Assembly: GCA_022844105.1 (NCBI GenBank)
Contig: JALHMJ010000007.1
Coordinates: 1 to 64,000, forward strand
DNA: 64,000 nucleotides
DNA from: Hyphomicrobium sp.
GTDB taxonomy: Bacteria > Pseudomonadota > Alphaproteobacteria > Rhizobiales > Hyphomicrobiaceae
Direction of reading: 5' to 3'
Positions 55,182 to 62,744 of the stretch are shown here, one piece after another. The position numbers and the translations under genes were made by a program. The notes beneath the pieces were generated by a model, which had not been told where the DNA came from, searched no databases, and was given only the letters and a program-made list of their open reading frames with translations. Numbering within the stretch: the stretch's first letter is position 1; the number at the start of each line of letters is the position of its first letter.

Positions 55182-56104
55182 GCGCCACCGGCCGATTGCG
55201 CCAAAGTATAAAGCTCCTTCGGCGTGACGACGAGATCCCAGCCCAGTCGAAGGCAAACGAGCAGCACGATGGCAGCGAGCAGCAAGCGCAGTTGCTCACC
55301 CTTGAGCTGGCTGCCGGCGGACGCACCGAATTGCGCTCCAACCACGCCGCCAAACATCAGAACTGCCGCCAGGACAATGTCGACAGAGGCAATCGTTCCA
55401 GCGTGCAGAATGGTCGCCGCCGCCGCCACGAAGACGGTCTGGAACAACGACGTCCCCACCACGACGTTGGTCGGCACCCGCAAAAGATAAATCAGCGCCG
55501 GCACCATGACGAAACCTCCCCCAACGCCCATGATCGCGGCCAGGAAGCCGACAAAGGCGCCGATGAGAAAAGGCGGAACAGCGCTGATGTAAAGCTTGGA
55601 GCGATTGAAGCGCATCTTGAACGGCAAGCCATGCAGCCAGCTGTGCTCGCCGGGCCGGCGCACAGAAGGCTGCTGCCCAGCCCGCGTTTTCCAGACGGCT
55701 TGCACACTTTCAATGAGCATCAACATGCCGATGACGCCAAGAAACAAGACGTAGCAAAGCGCGATGAACACATCGAACTGGCCGGCTTGACGCAGAATAC
55801 GCACGATCTCGACACCGATGACCGTGCCGAGTAAACCGCCGCCGACCAGGACCACGCCGAGTTTGATATCAACGTTCTTACGGTTGTACTGCGCGATCGC
55901 ACCGGAGACCGAGGATGCGACGAGCTGCGCGGTGGACGTGCCGACTGCGACGGCCGAGGGCACGCCGGTAAAAATCAGCAACGGCGTAATGAGAAACCCG
56001 CCGCCGACGCCGAAAAGACCCGAGATGAATCCCACCGCTGCGCCCATGCCGAGAAGCACCAGCACGCTCTCCGACATCTCGGCAATAGGAAGGTAAATGT
56101 TCAT
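55178..56104 (-). CDS. TauE/SafE-family permease
   Basis: A 308-residue protein with about eight transmembrane segments. Both internal repeats are visible: GFISGLFGVGGGFLITPLLI with STAQLVASSVSGAIAQY, and GFLAAIMGVGGGFVMVPALI with SLFQTVFVAAAATILHAG. The family exports sulfite or sulfur-containing organic anions. The frame is open upstream to 56218, but the ATG at 56104 is where family similarity begins. It pairs with TIGR02186; the joint role is unproven. Confidence 0.88.
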   Translation of the reverse strand: MNIYLPIAEMSESVLVLLGMGAAVGFISGLFGVGGGFLITPLLIFTGVPSAVAVGTSTAQLVASSVSGAIAQYNRKNVDIKLGVVLVGGGLLGTVIGVEIVRILRQAGQFDVFIALCYVLFLGVIGMLMLIESVQAVWKTRAGQQPSVRRPGEHSWLHGLPFKMRFNRSKLYISAVPPFLIGAFVGFLAAIMGVGGGFVMVPALIYLLRVPTNVVVGTSLFQTVFVAAAATILHAGTIASVDIVLAAVLMFGGVVGAQFGASAGSQLKGEQLRLLLAAIVLLVCLRLGWDLVVTPKELYTLAQSAGGA

Positions 56105-56168
56105 CAGAAGCTTACGCTCATGTCTGGTGCGCCGGGCCCCGCGCGGGGCCCCTGTGTCCCTCGAACGT

Positions 56169-56200
56169 AAAGGAGCCGGGCGGCACGTGCCACCGGCTCC
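56169..56200 (-). terminator. Rho-independent terminator after the Sel1-repeat gene
   Basis: On the minus strand GGAGCCGG (56200-56193) pairs with CCGGCTCC (56179-56172) around a 13-base loop and is followed by TTTACGTT. It lies 66 bases after the stop at 56266. A second hairpin, GGGCCCC-GCGC-GGGGCCC at 56134-56151, follows and lacks a T-run. Confidence 0.6.
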
Positions 56201-56265
56201 CTTCACGAACGTGTCCACCAGACGTCAGGCGTGGCGCGAAAGCCGCGTTCGCTGGTCGCCCCGGT

Positions 56266-59223
56266 TCAGCCGTCCTGGCGCTTTTTCCAGTCTTCGCCGG
56301 CAGCCCGCGCATCGTTGATCAGCACGGCAGTGCGCTTCGGATTGAAGGTCGCCACGGCTTCATCGCCGCGCAAGCGTTGATCGGCGGTCATCTGGGACTT
56401 GAGGGCATCACGGCGACGCACCGACTCCGCGTCACCGCCGCGTCCGGCAAGAGCATACCACTTGTAGGCCTGAACCGGATCTTGAGCGATACCGAGACCG
56501 TTTTCGAACAAAACGGCAAGATTATACTGGCTATCCGAGAGACCATAATCGGCGGCACTCTGGAACCAGCGCGCGGCGGTTATGTAATCAGGGCTGCCCG
56601 TGCGACCGGCGCTGAGAACAGCCAGGTTATGCATGGCTTTGACATTGCCCTGTTCTGCCGCGCGCTGGTACCACATCTGCGCCCGCGCCACATCGGCCTT
56701 TGTTCCAAGACCACGCTCGTAGAGCGTCCCTAACCGGTACTGCGCTTGGGCAAAACCTTGGGCCGCAGATTTTTGATACCAGATCATCGCTTCCTGGAAA
56801 TTCTGCGACGTGCCCTTGCCTTCCGCCAACCGCGCCCCGACCTCGAAAGCCGCTGACGGATCACCGTTGGCTGCGGCAAGCCGCAGGGACAGCGGTCCGA
56901 CCGTAGCCGGCGGCAGCGACAGCTGGCTGACGGTTTTACCGCCTGCGATTGTGACCGGCATCTCGATATTCTGGCCGGGCAACGCCGCCATCGAAACGGA
57001 CGCCGGCTGCGCCTCGACTGCGAGCTGGTCCTCGGCCATTGCAGATATTGGGGTCACTTTATACTTGGCCACTTCTTCCGGCATCAGGTCCGCGGGTAAG
57101 AGCTGCGATGCGCTCGTTCCCAGTCGCGACGATAGCGCGGCGACGTTCTGTTGCGACTGAAGATGGACAAGTTCCTGCACCGTCGGCTTGCGCTGGCCAT
57201 CCTGCAGGATGATGCCCTGAGGAGCATAACTCTGTGGCGACACTTGCGCGCCCGGCTCGGAATCGAGGGTCTTGTTGAGCCCTTCACCGCCAGCCGGCAT
57301 CCCAACGGCGGGAGCAGCACCTGCATTCCCATCAGCCCTGGGTGCCGGGATGGGAACAGCAACCGGTTCTTCGGCTGGAACTTCAAAGCCTGCGCCTTCA
57401 GTCGTGGCTGCCGGCGACGGCTGCGGCGGCATCGCCGCCGCAGGAGCAGGAGCAGCCGGGACATCGATGACCATCTCGTCAGTGGCGGCTGGAGCCGCAT
57501 CGGCCGGCATGGTCTGCGTCACGGCGCCCGGATCAATCGCCGCCGCGGGGTTCGTACGCGACTTCAAAAGCAAGGCAGAGCCGCTCACGGCAATAACAAG
57601 GCACAAAGCCAATGCGGTCAGCCGCTGCTTTCGCGACGACGACGCTGGTGCAGCCTGTGTCGCGCCCGCTGCAGCAGGAGCAACGCTACGGGGCAGACCG
57701 CGGGCGATCCGAGCCGCGACACCCGCGGCCCCCTGAAGTGCAGGCGCCGCCTCGCTGGCCATTTCCGCAGCTGCCGCCGCGCGCATCTTCGCTCGCTGGG
57801 CATCGGCGATAAAATCTTGCCGCAGCTTGTCGATCGATGCCGGCGCGGCGGATCTATCGTCAGCACTCGGACCGGGCATGATGGGCGCCGCTGGAACGGG
57901 AGGCGGTCCCATCGCCCGCTGCGGCTCGCGACGATGTTCGGGCGCGCCGAAATCCTGGATTTCGACAACGCTCGGCTGAGAAGCTGAAACATGGGCGGCC
58001 GGAACACGGTGCTCGTGCGGCACAGCCCGTGCAAATTCGAGCGCGTCGATCCGGTCGAGCAGACGGATCATGGCTTGCTGGACCGTGTCGAGCATCGTGT
58101 AGGTCTGCTCGTCCGAATGGCGCCGGTCGATCATCATGCCACGCAGCAGCGAACCCAATTCATCGATCCGCACGTCGTCGTCGCGCGACCCGAGCGAAGC
58201 CGCAAAGCGCTGAGCAACTTCTTCCGCGGTACTACTGGCAAGAGACTGCAAATCGGGCGCTGCACCGCTCACTGAAGCAGGTCCACCGGACGCTGTGACT
58301 TCCTCGGACAAATGATCAATGACGGCCTGTAATTGCTGCTCGATGCCGTCGAGCCGGCCAAGCTGGCGTTCGGTATGCTCGAATTGCGCGGCCAGATCCT
58401 GGATTTGTTCTTCGAGGAGTTTGAGGCTTTCCACATCAGTCCGCATGGCCACATCGCCAAGCACGGACCCCATGCGCTCCTCGAATGCATCAAAGCGAAT
58501 GCCGAGATGATTGACTGTGAAATCGGAACGCATCTCCGCCAGCGACAGTTCGATCCGCATGGCGATCTCCGACAGTCGCTGGTCGAGCCAGGCACGGTCG
58601 ACACCGGCCGTATCGCCGCCATCCATCGATGCAGGAACCGCAACAGATTGCGGATGTTCGGCTGTAGGCGATAGGTGGGCGGACTCGGAAAAGTGAGCCG
58701 TGCCACTTTCCGGCGAACTGGGTTCTTGCCGTGGGGAAAGCCGCACAAGCGCCGCATCGCTTTCCTCGTAAATTCGCGTCAGGGCTTCCGCATCGCCCGA
58801 ATCCCATCCGCCAGCATCCATGTCGTCGTCGCCAACGACATCGAACGGATCAAAGCCCATTGCAGGCACCGGTCTGTCGTCGAGAACGGACACGGGGGGA
58901 TTGGCAGCCGACTTGAGCGCTGCTGGAGCAGCGCTTGCGCCATCGTCCATGGCATCGATCCGCTGCGCCAACTCAGCCAGACCAAATTCAATCCGCTCGT
59001 AGACCGGCGCTGCACTGTGCGGCACGCTTTCGCGCACGTCCTCGGCCTCTGCGCTCAACGTGGCGAGCCGGTCGCGCAGTTCTTGGAGCAGGCCCGTATG
59101 CCGCTGGTCGGCTTCATCAATCTGCGCGGAAATTGTTCGAAGGAGCGACCACAGTTCGCTGGGAAGCCCCGGATCGCGCCCCTGGGCGCCAGCCTCGTAA
59201 TTCTGAATTCCGGCTTCCGACAT
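56266..59223 (-). CDS. PodJ-like polarity protein with coiled-coil and periplasmic Sel1 repeats
   Basis: A 985-residue protein in three parts: a cytoplasmic region (1-about 520) with acidic stretches and coiled-coil (LWSLLRTISAQIDEADQRHT; EQIQDLAAQFEHTERQLGRL), one transmembrane segment near residue 545 (LTALALCLVIAVSGSALLLK), then an Ala/Pro-rich linker and four Sel1/TPR repeats (PSAAFEVGARLAEGKGTSQN; AQYRLGTLYERGLGTKADVA; AMHNLAVLSAGRTG; SQYNLAVLFENGLGIAQDPV). The same plan occurs in Caulobacter PodJ, the polar localisation factor. AAGGA lies eight bases before the ATG at 59223. Note that Hyphomicrobium-like bacteria divide by polar budding, so a pole-marking role is plausible but unproven. 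Confidence 0.75.
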   Translation of the reverse strand: MSEAGIQNYEAGAQGRDPGLPSELWSLLRTISAQIDEADQRHTGLLQELRDRLATLSAEAEDVRESVPHSAAPVYERIEFGLAELAQRIDAMDDGASAAPAALKSAANPPVSVLDDRPVPAMGFDPFDVVGDDDMDAGGWDSGDAEALTRIYEESDAALVRLSPRQEPSSPESGTAHFSESAHLSPTAEHPQSVAVPASMDGGDTAGVDRAWLDQRLSEIAMRIELSLAEMRSDFTVNHLGIRFDAFEERMGSVLGDVAMRTDVESLKLLEEQIQDLAAQFEHTERQLGRLDGIEQQLQAVIDHLSEEVTASGGPASVSGAAPDLQSLASSTAEEVAQRFAASLGSRDDDVRIDELGSLLRGMMIDRRHSDEQTYTMLDTVQQAMIRLLDRIDALEFARAVPHEHRVPAAHVSASQPSVVEIQDFGAPEHRREPQRAMGPPPVPAAPIMPGPSADDRSAAPASIDKLRQDFIADAQRAKMRAAAAAEMASEAAPALQGAAGVAARIARGLPRSVAPAAAGATQAAPASSSRKQRLTALALCLVIAVSGSALLLKSRTNPAAAIDPGAVTQTMPADAAPAATDEMVIDVPAAPAPAAAMPPQPSPAATTEGAGFEVPAEEPVAVPIPAPRADGNAGAAPAVGMPAGGEGLNKTLDSEPGAQVSPQSYAPQGIILQDGQRKPTVQELVHLQSQQNVAALSSRLGTSASQLLPADLMPEEVAKYKVTPISAMAEDQLAVEAQPASVSMAALPGQNIEMPVTIAGGKTVSQLSLPPATVGPLSLRLAAANGDPSAAFEVGARLAEGKGTSQNFQEAMIWYQKSAAQGFAQAQYRLGTLYERGLGTKADVARAQMWYQRAAEQGNVKAMHNLAVLSAGRTGSPDYITAARWFQSAADYGLSDSQYNLAVLFENGLGIAQDPVQAYKWYALAGRGGDAESVRRRDALKSQMTADQRLRGDEAVATFNPKRTAVLINDARAAGEDWKKRQDG

Positions 59224-59513
59224 GTCTCGCGTCCTTGGTCGCACATGGCGACGGCTGGCCCGGAGCGGTGAGATCAATCTCAGGTACGAAGCCGGATGAT
59301 CTGCCGCGCGGGGTGTGTGGGATCAGCGGTCTTCACGCGGCACGGGAGAACGACCCTTGACTTGAAGGTCTCAGCCAGCGGTAAACGGGCGGTTAAGCCT
59401 CGCTACGGATCGCAAAATCATCGCTTATTGGGAGGTTTTTGAGTGCTTAAGATGCACCAGAGCGCCCGGTCGCAGGCCAGGCAACGCAAAAACTGCAAGT
59501 GATTCGGGTTGTA

Positions 59514-60173
59514 TTAGGCCGGGCTGGCTTTGAAAACCGACAGCCCGGCGAGCAAGCGCTCGCGGATCAGATCGCCCTCTGGCCATTCGTTGGCCGGATC
59601 TTCCGGATCCTCGAAAACCTCAGCCACCAGGAGAGCACGCATATTGCCCAGGTCGTCACTGGCGACCGTCGCCTTGACATCGCCGACGATCAAAATTTCG
59701 TGGTCGCAGTCGATGAGCCCCTGAGCGATCAGTTGGCCGCCAACGAGGAATACCCCGTTGTCACCGTCGCAAACAACCAGCCGGTCCACGGTGCAGGACC
59801 CGACGACCATGACGGTCGAGGCCGCCATCACCATTTCACCCGCCTTCAAGTTGCCGCCGATGAGCAGGGACGGTCCGTCTTCGAGGTTTGCATTGTAGAT
59901 GAACCCCGTAACCGTCAAATCACCCGGCGCGACAACGCAGCTGATTCCGTCGGCGAAGGGAGCAAGGTCCACTTCGAGATCGAGATCGCCCTCTATGCGG
60001 GCGCCGGCCTCAAGCATCAGAGCCGACTTTTCAGGATGATGGACGAGGATCTGTTCCAGCCACTCAGGGAAGGGCCCGCAACTTTCCAGTCCCACTGACC
60101 TGATCGTATCGGAAAATAGTCGCACGACCTCGTCCAAGGGCACGGTTTTGCCGAGTGAAAGCAGTTGGTTCAT
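59514..60173 (-). CDS. Bactofilin-like beta-helix protein of unknown function
   Basis: A 219-residue cytoplasmic protein. The middle and end (about residues 60-175) are made of short hydrophobic beta-strands with regularly spaced Gly: IEGDLDLEVDLAPFADGISC, VVAPGDLTVTGFIYNAN, SLLIGGNLKAGEMVMAAS, VMVVGSCTVDRLVVCDG, GVFLVGGQLIAQGLIDCDHE, IILVGDVKA-like ILIVGDVKATVASDD. This suggests a right-handed beta-helix like bactofilins, but the family is not recognised. The ATG at 60173 has AGGG seven bases upstream; an earlier ATG at 60197 has none. It is the first gene after the three pqqA copies on the same strand, with a hairpin between. Confidence 0.6.
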   Translation of the reverse strand: MNQLLSLGKTVPLDEVVRLFSDTIRSVGLESCGPFPEWLEQILVHHPEKSALMLEAGARIEGDLDLEVDLAPFADGISCVVAPGDLTVTGFIYNANLEDGPSLLIGGNLKAGEMVMAASTVMVVGSCTVDRLVVCDGDNGVFLVGGQLIAQGLIDCDHEILIVGDVKATVASDDLGNMRALLVAEVFEDPEDPANEWPEGDLIRERLLAGLSVFKASPA

Positions 60174-60270
60174 GGCTTGGCCCTGGGTCTCATTCAATAA
60201 AACTCTATCAAACCTAAGGGACGGGATCGAGGCCGGGCCCGATCAGCGATGCAGGGTGCACAAACAGTAA

Positions 60271-60292
60271 CGGCGGCCCGAGGGGGCCGCCG
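60271..60292 (-). terminator. Hairpin after pqqA copy 1
   Basis: A 9-bp perfect stem CGGCGGCCC / GGGCCGCCG with a four-base loop, 30 bases after the pqqA copy 1 stop. On the minus strand it is followed by TTACTGTTTG, a poor T-run. Confidence 0.55.
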
Positions 60293-60321
60293 CACTTGAA
60301 AACCGCTTGAGCGGAGTGACG

Positions 60322-60411
60322 TTAGATGACGTCGATTTCGGCCGGCAGGTACGACGTAACTTCGAGGCCGACTTCCTGCTCGCGAACGGCGGGCTTGGTC
60401 CAGGTCTTCAT
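60322..60411 (-). CDS. pqqA: PqqA, precursor peptide of pyrroloquinoline quinone (copy 1)
   Basis: The 29-residue peptide begins MKTWTKPAVREQEVGLEVTS and ends YLPAEIDVI. The Glu17-x3-Tyr21 pair in GLEVTSY is the pair that is cross-linked and cut out to form PQQ, the redox cofactor of methanol and other alcohol dehydrogenases. The surroundings (WTKP start, AEID end) match PqqA of methylotrophs such as Methylobacterium. GGAGGA lies eight bases before the ATG. No pqqB-E genes are in the window, so the processing enzymes are elsewhere. Two more copies encoding the same peptide follow upstream. Confidence 0.93.
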   Translation of the reverse strand: MKTWTKPAVREQEVGLEVTSYLPAEIDVI

Positions 60412-60489
60412 GATTTATTCCTCCAATTGACCCACCAACAAACTCACCAGTGGGCTGAGAGGGAGAATAGGTGACCATCTTCATAACTA

Positions 60490-60508
60490 CAAATCGCAAT
60501 CGCGTGAG
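60490..60508 (-). promoter_or_regulatory. Conserved upstream element of pqqA copy 1
   Basis: Read on the plus strand, CAAATCGCAATCGCGTGAG. It is shared with copies 2 and 3 (16 of 19 positions or better) at 79-97 bases upstream of the start. It may be part of the promoter or a regulator site. Confidence 0.5.
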
Positions 60509-60611
60509 GACGCGATCAGACTGTCTGATGACACGAAACGGTGCCACTGATGATCGTTTCGCCACCCGGTTCGCCAAAATCCGCCAATCACAACGTCGCG
60601 GTCACGCATAA

Positions 60612-60649
60612 ATGAGAAACGCGGCGGTCACCTTAGGGCAACCACCGCG
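60612..60649 (-). terminator. Hairpin after pqqA copy 2
   Basis: On the minus strand CGCGGTGGT pairs with ACCGCCGCG (one G-U pair) around a 12-base loop and is followed by TTTCTCATTT. It starts 30 bases after the stop of copy 2. Confidence 0.6.
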
Positions 60650-60678
60650 CTCCAAAATTCTTCAGGCTCGACCGACGT

Positions 60679-60768
60679 TTAGATGACGTCGATTTCGGCC
60701 GGCAGGTACGACGTAACTTCGAGGCCGACTTCCTGTTCGCGAACGGCGGGCTTGGTCCAGGTCTTCAT
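60679..60768 (-). CDS. pqqA: PqqA, precursor peptide of pyrroloquinoline quinone (copy 2)
   Basis: The reading frame encodes exactly the same 29-residue peptide as copy 1, with the Glu17/Tyr21 pair intact; the only DNA difference from copy 1 is one synonymous change (Glu11 GAG to GAA). GGAGGA lies seven bases before the ATG. It has its own conserved upstream element and hairpin, so it looks like an independent single-gene transcript. Multiple copies of pqqA are known from some methylotrophs and could raise the peptide supply. Confidence 0.93.
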   Translation of the reverse strand: MKTWTKPAVREQEVGLEVTSYLPAEIDVI

Positions 60769-60838
60769 GATGCTTCCTCCAGTTAGGGCCACCGTTGTGA
60801 CCCGATTTAGAAACCATACGCTCTGATGACGATAACTT

Positions 60839-60857
60839 CAAATCGCAACTTCGTGAG
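60839..60857 (-). promoter_or_regulatory. Conserved upstream element of pqqA copy 2
   Basis: Plus-strand reading CAAATCGCAACTTCGTGAG, 71-89 bases before the start of copy 2 and 18 of 19 identical to the copy 3 element. Confidence 0.5.
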
Positions 60858-60921
60858 GTTGGAATAAGACGGGCTAATCACAAGAGATGCTCTTCCTGAT
60901 CGTCCTTCCCGACCCTCGAAA

Positions 60922-60958
60922 CGAAAAACGCGGCAGCTGCAAGCGCAGCCACCGCGTT
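60922..60958 (-). terminator. Rho-independent terminator after pqqA copy 3
   Basis: A two-part stem on the minus strand (AACGCGG with CCGCGTT, and inside it GCTGC with GCAGC, four-base loop) is followed by a run of T (TTTTTCGTTTCG). It is the best terminator of the three cassettes. Confidence 0.7.
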
Positions 60959-60982
60959 CTAAAATTTCAAAAACCGAACGCT

Positions 60983-61072
60983 TTAGATAACGTCGATTTC
61001 GGCCGGCAGGTACGACGTAACTTCGAGGCCGACTTCCTGTTCGCGAACGGCGGGCTTGGTCCAGGTCTTCAT
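60983..61072 (-). CDS. pqqA: PqqA, precursor peptide of pyrroloquinoline quinone (copy 3)
   Basis: Encodes the identical 29-residue peptide; DNA differs from copy 2 at one position (Val28 GTC to GTT) and from copy 1 at two. GGAGGA lies seven bases before the ATG. It is the most upstream of the three in the direction of transcription and follows a GT39 glycosyltransferase gene on the same strand by about 110 bases. Confidence 0.93.
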   Translation of the reverse strand: MKTWTKPAVREQEVGLEVTSYLPAEIDVI

Positions 61073-61151
61073 GATGTTTCCTCCAGGGTATGATGCCGGT
61101 TTCCCGACCGGCTTTCCATGACGCTGGTGTATCGATTGCCGCGAACACGTT

Positions 61152-61170
61152 CAAATCGCAAGTTCGTGAG
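61152..61170 (-). promoter_or_regulatory. Conserved upstream element of pqqA copy 3
   Basis: Plus-strand reading CAAATCGCAAGTTCGTGAG, 80-98 bases before the start of copy 3, just outside the stop of the GT39 gene. The similarity to copy 1 continues for about 14 bases beyond the element (GCGATCAGA). Confidence 0.5.
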
Positions 61171-61184
61171 AATGCGATCAGATT

Positions 61185-62744
61185 TCATGGTGGTCCGCGC
61201 GAATTTTCCTGATCACGACCGCGAAAACCTGCAAAATCATCAGCAATCGGATCACCGACCGGCTGTGAAACGAGAAATACGGCATAGCTCTGAAGAAGCT
61301 CCCCACGAAATTCGCGCGTAATTTCGCCAAGCGTTTCGATTTTGGCATACCGCGTCCGAAGTTTTTCCATTGGCCGGCGCCGCGCCAACTCCACGACCAG
61401 CCCCGGTCTTGAAAACAATTCGCGTGGCGGCGCTGGCAAATGCACATAGCGCAACCGTTCGTCGAGCTGCATGACCGGCCATTTTCGGTCGAGATGGAAG
61501 GCAAGCTGGCCCGTTGTGCCGTAGCTCGTTGTCGCCACGTAGGCCGCTCCTGATTGTTGAGCCGCCGCGTCGACTTTCGCGGTGAATTCTGCCCAGCCGC
61601 GCAACTGATGCGTTGGCTCCTTGGCTTTCGCGTTCACGTAGAACGGATTCAGCGCGTGCGCATAGATAAGCGTTGTGATGCCGCCCGAGATGCCAATCGC
61701 AGAACTGACAACCCGGTGCCGTGTCCTCGCATCGGACAACCCGATCGCCCCCTGAGCTGCGAGAATGGCAAACATCGGATACGCAGGCGCCAACCAATTC
61801 GGCAACACCCGGCCGTGCAGCGAATGAGCCAGAAAGTAAATTACGAGCGGCAAGGTCAAGGCAATCAACAGCGCAGCGACCGCATCACCATCAGCCATAT
61901 AGCGCCGAACGGCCTGAAGCATGCCTTTGCAGGCAAGCCCGAAAACAACCGGGCCAAGCAGCAGCGCCAGCGCGCCCCACATTTCAAGGGTCCACGTGAT
62001 CCGGAACGGTTCGACGTCAACAATGCGGCCGAATTGTTTGGCCAACGATGCGCCGTCGTAGGCCACATTCCAAATGACGACCGGCGTGAACAGCACCAGC
62101 GCCAGAGCCCCGCCTGCGTAAAGCTGCCAGCTTCGAAACCATGGCCAATTGCGACGCACCGCCAGCAGCCAAACAACAATCGCCACGCCAAAAAAGAAGT
62201 TCGTGTATTTTGACAGCAGGCCCAGCCCCGCGAAGGCACCGACCGCCACCCACCAATTCGCATTACGCGACGTGTGTAACTCGGCCAATGCCCAACCGCC
62301 GAGCAAGAAGAACAACACCGAGGGTGTGTCGGGTGTCAGAATGATCGCGCCGACGCTCAGCAGAGGAATGACCACGGCAAAAACGACGGCAATGCGCGCG
62401 GTGGATGGGTCCGTCAACAGAACGGCAGTTCGCCACAATGCGACGGTCGACAAAGCCGTGGCGGCGAGCGCCGGCAGCCGCAGTCCAAGTGCCGTATCGC
62501 CGCCGATGAATTGCCCCGCGGCTATCATCCATCCGACCATCGGCGGATGATCGAGATAGGACAGCGCCGGCGCCAAAGCCCACAAACGATAGTAGGCCTC
62601 GTCCTCGGTTAGCGGAATTGCCGCTGCCAACCAGATCCGGACGACCAATGGCACGATGACGAAGATCGCAAGAAAACTGCTGTCGCTGAAGCGCCCGAGA
62701 AAAATCAAGCGATCCGTAACATGCGCAGCCGGAGTTGCCGTCAC
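61185..62744 (-). CDS. Glycosyltransferase family 39 (ArnT/PMT_2-like) membrane protein
   Basis: A 519-residue protein with about 11-12 transmembrane segments. The first periplasmic loop carries LTEDEAYYRLWA and, after a short gap, LSYLDHPPMVGWMIAA, the acidic and DHPP motifs of PMT_2/ArnT-type enzymes that use polyprenyl-phosphate sugars. A soluble C-terminal domain follows (about 400-519). The GTG at 62744 overlaps the stop of the upstream GT2-GtrA gene as GTGA; longer open sequence upstream overlaps that gene in another frame. It probably transfers a sugar to a lipid or protein of the envelope. Confidence 0.85.
   Translation of the reverse strand: MTATPAAHVTDRLIFLGRFSDSSFLAIFVIVPLVVRIWLAAAIPLTEDEAYYRLWALAPALSYLDHPPMVGWMIAAGQFIGGDTALGLRLPALAATALSTVALWRTAVLLTDPSTARIAVVFAVVIPLLSVGAIILTPDTPSVLFFLLGGWALAELHTSRNANWWVAVGAFAGLGLLSKYTNFFFGVAIVVWLLAVRRNWPWFRSWQLYAGGALALVLFTPVVIWNVAYDGASLAKQFGRIVDVEPFRITWTLEMWGALALLLGPVVFGLACKGMLQAVRRYMADGDAVAALLIALTLPLVIYFLAHSLHGRVLPNWLAPAYPMFAILAAQGAIGLSDARTRHRVVSSAIGISGGITTLIYAHALNPFYVNAKAKEPTHQLRGWAEFTAKVDAAAQQSGAAYVATTSYGTTGQLAFHLDRKWPVMQLDERLRYVHLPAPPRELFSRPGLVVELARRRPMEKLRTRYAKIETLGEITREFRGELLQSYAVFLVSQPVGDPIADDFAGFRGRDQENSRGPP

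Larger units (their letters stand above)
60269..61170. repeat. Three tandem pqqA cassettes
   Basis: Three units occur about 357 and 304 bases apart. In each, a 19-base element is followed by a GGAGGA ribosome site, a 90-base reading frame and a hairpin. The reading frames differ from each other at only one or two of 90 positions, all synonymous, whereas the spacers differ widely. Confidence 0.9.

Noticed and set aside
60269-61170. Repeat array that might be a CRISPR or a REP cluster
   Set aside because: Only three copies, about 300 bases apart; the repeated part is a coding frame with a ribosome site and synonymous changes, which identifies pqqA.
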